DNA from: Stagonosporopsis chrysanthemi
Lineage: Eukaryota > Ascomycota > Dothideomycetes > Pleosporales > Didymellaceae
Assembly: GCA_022560025.1 (NCBI GenBank)
Contig: JAFISE010000059.1
Span: forward strand, 1 to 64,000
Length of the DNA: 64,000 nucleotides
Reading direction: 5' to 3'
In this document: positions 1 to 9,416 of the stretch, piece by piece
Layout of the letters: each line of letters opens with the position of its first letter
Numbering within the stretch: the first letter of the stretch is position 1
Notes under the pieces: model-generated
Databases searched by the model: none
Told to the model about the DNA's origin: nothing
What the model saw: only the letters and a program-made list of their open reading frames with translations
Program-made: the position numbers and the translations under genes

Positions 1-1450
1 AGACGTCTTCTATAGGGTCTATAGCTGTAATAATAGCACACAAAATTATGTGTAAGTATAGTAGTTGTTATAGTTAGGTTACTAACTAGTTACTAGTTTA
101 CAGCTTTGTTTTTTTAAGCTAAGTAGCCTGTGTGCTGCAGGCAAACAAAAACGCGCCTAAATTGTAAGACTTCTACACTTGCAGTTTGCATATCTATACT
201 GCAAAATATTAGATTAACTAAAAAATAGTATTATTAAAAAGCACATCTTATGTTTAATAATATAGTAATTTATTACAGTTATCTATTATAGTAATAGCTA
301 GCAAGTTAGCTGCAAAGCTATCCCTACTTGTAGATTTTCTAAGCTAGGCTACACTCTACCTACTCTACTATCTAATAATTATTAACTCTAGCTGTATATT
401 TAGAGAACCTACCTAATTAAAGTTAGATTTATCTTAAAATAGGCTTATTTAAAAGTGCTTAGTTAGTTGCGTATATAGATATAATTATTATAGTTATTAC
501 AAGTGTAGCTGTGCACTAAGCTGCAGAGCTGTAGGGCCTAACAAACTTACTGTGACTGTAGGATATTTACAAAATATCTGTTTGTCTACCTGCATCTACT
601 ATCTACCTACTACCTATAACTTATCTATTACTCTACACAACTACTACTATGCTGCTAAAGTTTAAGAATATTAAGAACAAGGCTATTGTATAGGCTGTTA
701 CTTAAAAGCTAAAAGCTAAGCCCCTTACTACAAAAGCTGCCTATAAATTGCTTCTATCTGCTAAACTTACTTACAAGCCCTAGCACTACAAGCCTAGTAG
801 TAAGTTATTACAGGCTATTATTACAGAACTGTTCTAATTCTTTGTAGCTGTTACCCTCTGCAAAATCTGTTACTACTAGAGGGGTAGCAAACTTCTCTTC
901 TACAAGCTGCTATTTGCGCACCTTATTTGCAAAATTACATAGTATATCTAGGTAATAAGTAATACTTATTTCTAACACTCTGTAATTAAGGCTATTTAAA
1001 AGGCAAGTAAGGCTTTCTTAGTAAAATATTTTAAAGGTATATGTATTTGCAAATACAATTTAATATAAGTGCTAATATTATTAGATCTTAACCTAAACAC
1101 TATATATGCAAAGAGGGTTACTATTTAGCAGAAAGATTCTAAGCTAGCTCTTTAATACTATAATAAGCTTAGTGCTTTTAGTAGCAGTAAAATATTGTTT
1201 AGCTAATTAGTGTACATATTTATATTCTAACTCTAATTCCCTAAGTATATTTATAAAGAGTAATTACAAACTCTTCTTAAACTAATAATTATATAATATA
1301 ATAATTTACTGTAATAATAATTCCTTATAATTCTAATATCTAATAGAGTTATTTTTTTAAAAAATAATAGATTTAGAATCCTGCAAATCTTTTCTATATA
1401 TAGTTAGAGTTAGCAAAGCTAGTTTTTAGTGTATTTTTTAGCAACCCTAA
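1..1450. repeat. AT-rich RIP-like repeat tract
   Basis: The sequence is strongly AT-rich, dense in TpA steps and TAA/TAG triplets on both strands, and has no useful open frame; ordinary composition returns only near 2600. In filamentous ascomycetes this is what RIP (C to T at CpA) leaves of an old repeat. The parent element cannot be named. A Lys/Ala/Leu-rich reading around 650-840 would be open if TAA/TAG were read as former Gln codons, which suggests a former coding region, but I do not recognise it. Confidence 0.75.
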
Positions 1451-1475
1451 CTTAACCTCTACCCTAAGTAGAGAC

Positions 1476-1577
1476 AACCTAACCCCTACCTACTTAGCAT
1501 TAACTTAGCGCAGGTAGGGGTTAGGTAGGGGTTAGGTACTGTCACGTGCTACCCCAACCCCTACCCAACCCCTACCC
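1476..1577. repeat. G/C-rich inverted repeat array
   Basis: A CCTAACCCCTACC-type arm (1476-1491) is followed by two head-to-tail copies of its reverse complement, GGTAGGGGTTA (about 1513-1537). After a short spacer containing CACGTG comes a C-rich arm with two ACCCCTACCCA-like units (about 1549-1577). The block is an island of G/C runs inside AT-rich DNA and can form a hairpin; its G-rich strand has several GGGG/GGG runs. It resembles transposon terminal repeats or degenerate telomere-like repeats, and the sequence does not decide between them. Confidence 0.7.
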
Positions 1578-1746
1578 ATTTGCCAGCCTAGCTGCAGCTC
1601 TAAAATAGTAGCAATATCTGCGTACGCAAGAAATGCTTTCTAAGGTAGTAGCAACACTGTAATTCTATAGCTTAGCACGTCGTATATGCTCTTTAGGAGG
1701 CAAGATAGTAGACCTATTCTCTATTAACTAGACGTAAATGAATACT

Positions 1747-1770
1747 AACCAACTAACCAACCAACCAACC
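1747..1770. repeat. AACC microsatellite
   Basis: Six tetranucleotide units, AACC with one AACT, lie just before the transposase remnant. Confidence 0.85.
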
Positions 1771-1790
1771 TACTAAACCCCGACGTTATA

Positions 1791-2534
1791 CTCAATAGAT
1801 TCAGCCACACAACACCTACAAGCTCTAGCTTAGTTGCCTCTGGTTCTACAGCTTATTCTGCAGATGACTAGCTTAGAGCCTGTACTACACTGCGTGCAGA
1901 GGTAAAGGATCCTCGCAGTGTAAGCGCCTAGAAGCTCAGCCAAACTATCTACTACCTATTAACCCAGGTTGAACTCCTTTATCACAAACTAGATAGATTA
2001 CAGAAGAAGCTATACCTAAAACAGAAGCAGCAGAAGCAACCTAGCAGGCAATTAGACCTGCAACAGCATTAGGAGTATCACAGCAGAGCTATGATATAGT
2101 CTCCTTAGGCTATTTAGGAGGCACAGGTCTGTATAGCAGTTACTAAGCAAGAGAAGGAGGAGGAAGAGCTAAGAAAGGTAGAGATAAAGGAGTTGGCAGC
2201 TGCTAATAAGCTATACAAGCAGAAGATTGAGGATAAGAAGTGTTAAAAGTAGGCAAGGGAGAAGGAAGAGCGTACAAGGATAAAGGCAGAGGAACGTCAA
2301 GCAATAGACGCCTAAAAAGCTGCCAGAGCTGCTGCCAAAGAGGCTAACGACGCTGCAAAAGCTTTACAATTATCCTAAAGAGGCAAGATTACAACCTCAA
2401 AAGCTTCTGCAGTCAAACTAAAGCCTGTGCGTCGTGCTGTAAGTGCTCGTAGTCATCCAAAGCCTGCGACGCCTCCTCCACCTACGCGCACTTACACAAC
2501 CTGCAGCGGCTGCACTGCCACGTTATATAGATAA
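1791..2534 (+). pseudogene. RIP-inactivated pogo-type DDE transposase, C-terminal tail
   Basis: One frame runs through this segment with ten stops, all TAG or TAA and none TGA. This is expected if CAG/CAA glutamine codons were changed by C to T at CpA. Read through the stops, the peptide resembles the tail of fungal pogo/Fot-type (Tc1-mariner superfamily) transposases: an EYHSRAM element followed by SPRAIQEAQ, then a long Glu/Lys/Ala/Arg helix with EKEEEELRK and KAARAAAKEA, then KALQLS(Q)RGK and a basic end. The DDE catalytic core is not recognisable upstream. It is a dead copy next to a DNA-methyltransferase gene. Confidence 0.72.
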
Positions 2535-2824
2535 ATTACATAGAGAAAAATGATCTGCTAGGCCTATAGAACAAACCACCAAATTATTCGACAATAATAG
2601 CTATTGTATGTGGCTCTGCAGCTTCATTTTTGTAGTAGGCCTCAGGGCTCGGAGCGATCGTTGGGCGACTCCGATCGTTGGGTGCACGGACACAGTAGGT
2701 GATCTTATCGGACACTATTTGTCTTCCGAGACGTTGGCGAGGCGGTGCGCACCTCCCACCGTGAACGCGACAATGTCCAGCAATTCTCGCACATCACGAC
2801 TCGGCCCAACACGAAAGTAATCGC

Positions 2825-3373
2825 GTGCTCAACATCGCTAGACGTTGTTTGCTGCAAGTTTGCGATGGGGGTTTGAGCACTGGAATTTGTGCGCTGCCAT
2901 GCACGTGTTTGGCGATTGCTGAGTCGATATCGGTACTGGAGAGAGAGGTGGACGCGCCGCGACGCGCCGTGACGCGCCGTGACGGGCAAAACCAGCTTCA
3001 CTCTCATCTCACCACTCTGCCGGCCTTCCGCTATAGATGCTTGGACCGAGCGCTGGGTAAAGTTTGCAGCCTACAGGACGACTGCATCAACACGCAACTG
3101 CAGCGACACGTGATTGCCTGTTTCGCTCGGCCTTCCGCCATCGACATCATGATGGACGCCAAACACAACGAAAGCCGTGCGGTGCTGGGACCGAGATCCA
3201 CATCTCCGCGCAGTGTGAAGGTGATGGTTACGCCCTCGGAATTTGACTACCCAAGGTCCTGCGTTGCGAACTACGAACGACCGACACCTGCCGTTTCTGA
3301 GCAGGACATGCTGGCGATCGTGAAGGTAGATCTTCAATCTAGAGACTGCGAGACACGGACTGACTTACAATAA
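2825..3373 (+). other. Possible 5-prime exon or leader of the dim-2-like gene
   Basis: An open frame without an ATG at its edge runs here; its first sensible Met pair is at 3149. It ends in a Glu/Asp/Tyr-containing stretch (YERPTPAVSEQDML) just before the methyltransferase frame opens at 3330. DIM-2 proteins have a long N-terminal part, so this could be an upstream exon. A branch-like GCTAAC with an AATAAG acceptor sits at about 3396-3415. No GT donor in this frame gives a clean phase match, so the join is unresolved and the stretch may be plain leader sequence. Confidence 0.3.
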
Positions 3374-6300
3374 GCGTAAATGGAGGAGCTCGTCAGCTAA
3401 CTATTCCTCAATAAGATCCAGGCGAGAGCCCATCATCGCCGATCTCTTCAACTTTGAGATCTACAGGAGTCCCAAAACTCGTCATGCTTCCGAGCTGACG
3501 AGCCTGCATCTTTTCGACATCAAGGCTAAGAACCTTTGTTTTGACGGCTACGTTCGAGTCGGCAATACCAAGTGCTATGTTGAACGCATACAGATCCAGG
3601 ATCTCTCCATCGGCGGATATGGACCGGACAGCGAGCCCGACACAACCGCATACCTGCAGACAAGCCTGGCGAGTAGAGAAGCAACGTCCGATATTTGGCT
3701 GCGGTTGCAACGACCTGCTCCACGTTACAGAAGATTCCACTCGCCGTTCCTATGGGTCGCTGTGCTGGGGAAACACGTAATAGATTACTTGGACGACCAG
3801 CCAAGAGGTACCGTTGGTCTTGAGAACTTCGCGAGAAACTTCCATCGGTGGCTCATGCAGCGTTTCGGGTCGAACAACAAGTTCCACGCATGGCACACAG
3901 CATTCAAAAATACAACCGACTTTCGGGTCGCGTTGAACGCCTGTGCGGAATTCTTCTACAACCAGGCCCTCAACCTCACCACTTCAAAACACCTGTGTAG
4001 CCACCCTGTCTGGGCTCATTGCATGTGCGTTCGCATGAAGGCCATTCCAAGGCAGCCCAGTGTGGTCGACTACACGCTCGTAACCCCGCATGTCTACCGG
4101 TGTTTCCAGAACATGTACTTTGCCAGTAAGCTTAAGCAGGTCTCGCCTGTCGAAGCTGTTAGCCGAATGCAGAGAAAGAGGAAAGCAAGATTGGGGTTTC
4201 CCGAAGACCGCACAGTGACCCATGGCCACTCCTCCAGACGCTTCGAGAACGGTACGATTGCGTCTCAAATTCGAGTGGGAGATGTCATATCCATCGTTCC
4301 CGACGGCGTCGACAAGACTAAATGGCGCAAGTCCAATGATGAGTGGCTCGCCTATGTACAGGGAATAAAGAACACCACAGGGGGAGCACAGCGACTGATG
4401 GTACTATGGCTTTATCGTCCCGCCGACACCAACATCTGCCATGCTGAGTACCCCGTGGCCAACGAGTTGTTTCTGTCAGACAATTGCAATTGCAAAGAGA
4501 GGGAGATTTTGTCGACAGACGCCACTCGCAAACACACCGTTGAATGGTCGCCGCGTTCTTTGACTATCGACAAAGAGTTCATCATCCGTCAGACGTACCT
4601 GACTGGCGATAGTGCGTTTGTAACCGTTCAGAACGACCACAAGATTTGCCCGTGTCGCAAACCAAAGCCGATCGCTGTATGGTCTGCTGGAGACACGGTG
4701 TACATGTCAAAGACCACAGATGGGCAGCAACTGCTTGAACCTGTCGTCATTCACGAGGTCGACTACCAAGCGAAGGAGGTCAAAGTCCGTACTCTGCTGC
4801 GGCTTACTCGAGACTGCTCAGAACTCGCACACCAACTGAACAGGAAAATTATCGCACCCAATGAACTCGTGCTTACGGGCAAGGTGAAGACAATGTCACT
4901 GTCGCGCATACAGCGAGCATGCCATGTTCGCTTCATCAAGCATGCAGATGTTATCAAGAATCGGATGCCTTCACCGTACAGCCTCAATGGAGCAGGAGAT
5001 TACTGGTTCATCAGCTTGGGCTTGGAGACTACCGACAGTGTCAAGCGTTTGGTTGTCCTCGAGAGACTACCGCAAGGGTTTGGCGAGGCGCGAGAAGCAT
5101 CTGAAGCAGTGAGGAAGCTGAGAGGCCTCAGCCTGTTCAGCGGAGGGGGCAGTCTCGATCGAGGGCTTGAAGAAGCAGACGCAGTAGAGTTCGAAACCGC
5201 AGTCGATTACGACTCTGCGGCGATGCACACGCAGCGTGCAAATTGTAGAGACCCGCAGAGAATGCGACTGTTCTGTGGTTCTGTCGACGACTACCTCAAG
5301 TCGCTGTTCTCTGGAGAGAAGAATCGTCTGGTGGCGCGTGTAGGCAAAGTGGACCTCATTGCCGCTGGTTCGCCCTGTCCAGGTAAGTTGATCTATATCG
5401 TAGAGTATTAAGATATTGAGTGGTCTAGGCTTCTCGTCTCTCCAGCAGAACAAACTGAGCGACCAATCTCTCACGTATGCGTCGCATATCACGACCTTCT
5501 GCACCGCTGTGGATGTTTACCGACCACTCTATGGTATTCTGGAGAATGTCGTGAACATGGCGTCGACACACAGAGCCTTCGAAGGGCAGAACGTTTTGTC
5601 ACAGCTCGTGGCTTGCTTAGTGTCGATGGGATACCAAGTCAATCAGTACATAATGGATGCCTGGACATACGGAAGCTGCCAGCAACGATCGCGCATCATC
5701 CTGACAATAGCAGCGCCTGGCCTGGAGCCCATATTGCAGCGACCTCACACTCATAGCCGGCCGTACCAGGAGACGGCTGCACGCAGCCTTGGGAGGCTTC
5801 CCAACGGAGAACGATTTGGCGACCGCGAACACTACGCCACGCCGTTCCCCCACAGATCCGCTCACGCAGCAACCGCCGACCTGCCGGACATCGGTAACGG
5901 CAATGTCCAAAGCTGCATTCCGTATCCCGACCACTGACTCTCGCGGCCGACGAACAGCAGGACGCGAGCCCTGCTCGAGTGCATCCCGAGGTGCCCGCCT
6001 GGCCAAGGATACGCAGATGCAATGCGCCTGGATCTCGTCCCACCGCTCCTCCGGTTGAGGAAAAAGTCAATTGGAAGCGCATACCGCCGCATCCAGGGGA
6101 GAGGTCTTATACCTACCATCACAACGGACGTCAACATGCAGGACGCGCACAACAGCGCTTCGGTGCACTGGTCGCAGGATAGGCCGCTTACTCTTCTAGA
6201 AATTAAACGGACCCAAGGGTACTTGGATCATGAGATTGTTGTTGGCACTCTCAGGGAGCAGTGGAAGATACTAGGGAATGGGGTCGATCGGTACGTCTCG

Positions 6301-7059
6301 TTCGCTGAGGGTCTTGCGCTACGGGATGCGCTGGCGAAGTCGAAATGTATGCCACGGCTCGGCGAGGGGGTGGAGGACGAGACGGAGGTGCTTGTTGATG
6401 TTGCGGAAGAGGTGGAGGATGAGACGGAGGTGCTTGTTGATGTTGCGGAAGAGATGGAGGACGAGACGGAGATGCTTGTTGATGTTGACGAAGAGATGGT
6501 GGAACCGTCGTTAGAAGCGAAGGAACATCTCTTCCAGTCGTGTCTATTCGCGTCACATTCATCGTCGACAGAGTCGTTCTCATCTACGCGAGGTGCACGT
6601 CAAGAGGCCATATCCCAATCACTGAGCTCAGCTGTAACTCCGCTGCCGGAAGCACCGAAGCGCCCTGCACCCGACTTGGGCTTGCTCTTCCGCCTCTCAA
6701 ACCGAGCCACAGACAACGTCGCCAGCTTCTCGCTCCCCATCCTCCCTTCGTGCTTGCCCTCCGCACAGCCAAGCGCTCCTCTTAAGCGGCAGAGGGAAGA
6801 TGATGGGTACGAGCTACATGCCGCCGCTCTGTCGAGTACTGACACCGCCAAGCGAGCAAAGATGGAGAACTCGCGCAGGATGGTTTCGCCGAGGACAGAC
6901 ACGCAGAGCAGTGAGGCCAAAGTGGTCGTGCATAGACGGGCTTCGCTGCCGCCGCCGGAGAGGAGTCGGCATACCCGTAGTTCGGGGCCGGCGCGGTATG
7001 CGCCGAGAGCGTGGAATAAGGAGATTGGCGCTGCGAGCAATGTGATCGACTTGTCATAG
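3330..7059 (+). CDS. dim-2: DIM-2-type cytosine-5 DNA methyltransferase, interrupted by an in-frame stop
   Basis: The enzyme family adds methyl groups to cytosine C5; DIM-2 is the fungal maintenance and de novo methyltransferase acting on RIP-mutated DNA. In order, the sequence shows an N-terminal region starting near FNFEIYRSP, a BAH-like domain (IRVGDVISIV ... WLYRPADT ... NELFLSDNC, about 4270-4490), motif I LSLFSGGGSLDRGLEEA (about 5127-5177), motif IV AAGSPCPG split by an intron (5383-5428) and continuing FSSLQQ, motif VI ENV, and motif VIII QQRSR. The frame stays the same to 7059 and contains motif IX/X (GNGVDR), but a TGA at 5935-5937 sits between motifs VIII and IX. No intron with a good donor and the nearest CAG/TAG acceptor removes it in frame. 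The tail is acidic with a 3 x 42 bp repeat, then Ser/Pro-rich. The frame is open back to 3330 with no ATG there, so the true start lies upstream. Confidence 0.85.
6370..6495 (+). repeat. 3 x 42 bp in-frame tandem repeat
   Basis: Three consecutive 42 bp units (6370-6411, 6412-6453, 6454-6495) each encode 14 acidic residues of the form VEDETEVLVDVAEE. The third unit carries three substitutions (to Met, Met and Asp). They lie just after motif X of the methyltransferase and extend it by an acidic tail. Confidence 0.92.
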
Positions 7060-7183
7060 AGGCAGGGTGTCGAGGATATTGCTGGCAGGGTTTGATCTTT
7101 TTTTCTTCTTCTTCTTTCGTTTCGAGATAGCTCGAGCGCACCGTCTCGTCTCCCGCGAATGAATAAACAAACAAACAAAACGT

Positions 7184-8517
7184 CTACTTCCACTCGGCGC
7201 TCCACGTCTGCTCGCCCCTCCTGAACGGCACGACTTCAACACTGACGCCCTCCTTCTTCAGCACATGCACAATCTTCTCCTGCCCCCGCCTCAGCACAAT
7301 CCTCTCCCCCCGCTCATCCTTTACTTTGTAGAACGCGCGTCCGTAGGCGCCGAAAAACCCCTCCAGCGCCTCCTGCGTCACGTCCGCCTCGGCAAGCACC
7401 CCGCGCTGCACGCCCGTCCGCAGCGCATCAAGCACATAGCCCAGCGCATACGGCTGCGTAAACACGCCGGCAGCGACCTTATCCTCGCCCCTCTTCTTCC
7501 CCGCCGGATGCGGCGCCGAGTCTGTTCCCAAAAAAAACTTCCCCGCGCTGCCCACGACGGCGCGCAGCAGGGCGTCGCGGTCCTCGGGCGTCTTGGCCAC
7601 GGGCTTGCAGAAACAGAACGGGTCGCCGGCCCAGTCGTCGACGACCAGGCTGAGGTGGTGCGCGGTGATGGTCCCCGCGACCGTGGGGCCGCATGCGCGC
7701 ACCGCGGCCAGCGCGGCGGCGGTGCTGCAGTGCTCGAGGATGATGCGCAGGGCGGGGAAGCGGGCGTGCAGCGCGCGCAGCGTGGGGAGGAACGCGGACT
7801 CGGCGTTCAGCACGGTGATGGCGGCGGTGTCGTCCGTAGCAGCAGCGGCGCCCGCGGGCGTGCTGGGCACCTCGCCGTGCAGGTTGAGCACCATGTCCTG
7901 GGCCTCCATCTCTGCGAAGACGGGGTAGAAGGGCTCGTAGGAGACGACGCCGGCGGAGGAGTTTGTGGTGACGCCCGCGGGGTAGGATTTGACGCCGGTG
8001 ATGCCCGCGGCTTTTGCGGCGCGGATGTCGGCCGGCGTGATGGCCTCGTGCAGGTACAGCGACATGAGGTAGTCGACGTCCGGGGCAAGGGCGCGCAGGC
8101 GGTCGCGGTAGGCGAGGGCGGCGGCCACGGTGGTGAGCGGGGGGACGAGGTTGGGCTGGCGGCGGTCAATGGGTGTTCTTGGGTGGGATGGACATGGAGA
8201 AGAGATGATGTAGGAGGGGAGCGAAAGGGAATGAAATGGGGGTTCTTGGATAAGACATGCATGGTTGAGCAGCAGATGTGAAGAACAACGAAACGAAACG
8301 AACTGAACCCAATCCTCACAATCCCAACACAATACAATACAACACAACAAAATGTAGTTCGAGTAAACACGCACGCACTCACCATAACAAACACCATATT
8401 CACCCCTCCCCGCCTCACACTCGGCGCAACCAAAGCCGCCATCTCGCCATCGCGCAGATGGACGTGCGCGTCAAACGCTGCGGGCAGCTCGATCTCGGTC
8501 AGGTCTGTGAATCCCAT
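7184..8517 (-). CDS. URA4: Dihydroorotase (pyrimidine biosynthesis)
   Basis: This enzyme closes carbamoyl-aspartate to dihydroorotate, the third step of de novo UMP synthesis, in the cytosol. Exon 1 is 8517-8383 and exon 2 is 8155-7184, giving 368 aa, the usual size of single-domain class II dihydroorotases. The metal-binding HVHLRDGE is at residues 18-25. VFVMP is rebuilt exactly across the intron (donor GTGAGT, acceptor CCAG). Further on are the carbamylated-lysine region GVKSYPAG, LNLHGE, ILEHCST and the catalytic GTDSAPH. The intron (8156-8382, about 227 nt) is long for this window. The gene is convergent with the methyltransferase gene, 124 bp apart. A GA tract on the coding strand lies within 3 nt of the start codon. 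Confidence 0.95.
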
Positions 8518-8520
8518 GTC

Positions 8521-8567
8521 TCTCTGTCTCTCTCTCTCTCTCTCTTTCTATAATTATAATTATAATT
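8521..8567. repeat. TC tract and ATAATT triple repeat
   Basis: An almost perfect TC tract (8521-8547; GA on the URA4 strand) is followed by three ATAATT units (8550-8567). Both lie in the presumed leader or promoter of URA4. Confidence 0.9.
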
Positions 8568-9416
8568 GTTTCTTTCCCTAATCCCTTGTGGGGCTTTTGG
8601 GTGCAGCGGTAGCCGTTACTGCGACTGTTGCTGTTGCTGGGGCTAGGGCGTGGGGTTGTGCTGCGTTGTGATGCGTTGGGTTGGGGTTGGGGTATAGGTA
8701 TGTAGCTGTAGGGCGACTTTTTTTTTGACGTTGCATGCAGGACCGATGTCCGGAGGGAGGGGAGGAGGGGCAGCTAGTGGGGGCGTGGGGTGGGGCTCGC
8801 TAGCTGGGTTGCGGGGACACGGGGGTTTAAAGGTTTGGAGGTAGTTGGTAGGAGAAAAAGAGTGTAATGTGCAGCTCAATTCAAGGGGGGGAGTGCTGTC
8901 AGAGCCCTTTTGTATGCGCTTCTGCGAGTCGGGTGGTGCGTGGGTGATGTGCATTCGGTGGATGGAGGTCTGCCAGCGTCCGGGCGGATCGGGACTAGCG
9001 TGTGTTTCTTAGCGCGGTTTTATTTGAGTCTCAACCTCACTACATTACATGAGTTTGAAGGAGCTTGGGTTATATAGAGATAGAGCACAATTGAGTGTCC
9101 CACTCTCGACTTGCCAACTTGCTGCTTACTGCACTTGCACAACCACGACTCGACACCTCAAAGATGATGGAGGGGGAAAGAGGGTGAAATGATGGTATTG
9201 AGACTCGCCATCCAAGCCAGTCCAATGCACTCTTATGCACTACAATACACGCCACAAGCAGCTTAACGCAGCATCTCCATCCTGCATCGTATCATATATA
9301 CACGCCGTCCCTGGCCGCCGCTCTAAAATGTTAAAAAACGCCGTCAAGTAAGTCCCGAAAAGCCACAGCGCGGCTGAGTTTGATGTGGTATGGTATGTAT
9401 GATACACGGAAAGCAC
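8568..9416. other. Intergenic region, no gene seen
   Basis: This is the upstream side of URA4 and the 3-prime side of the DUF3431 gene. It holds G/T-rich low-complexity sequence (8590-8900) but no recognisable gene, tRNA or repeat family. A reverse-strand open stretch of about 100 codons at 8643-8954 is Pro/Thr-rich low complexity and is not called. Confidence 0.6.

Noticed and set aside
1..1577. Telomere end or centromere
   Set aside because: No run of perfect TTAGGG repeats; the G-rich units are short and inverted. AT-richness is explained by RIP.
2608..3337. Short open frames on both strands before dim-2
   Set aside because: They overlap each other, most lack a good start, and none has a family motif. 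Only the stretch feeding the dim-2 start is kept, as a doubtful leader exon.
7265..8281. Long open frame on the forward strand opposite URA4
   Set aside because: Shadow of a high-GC coding sequence; Gly/Val/Arg-rich and without motifs, while URA4 on the other strand has a complete motif set.
8643..8954. Reverse-strand Pro/Thr-rich open frame of about 100 codons
   Set aside because: Low-complexity G/T-rich DNA; no conserved block.
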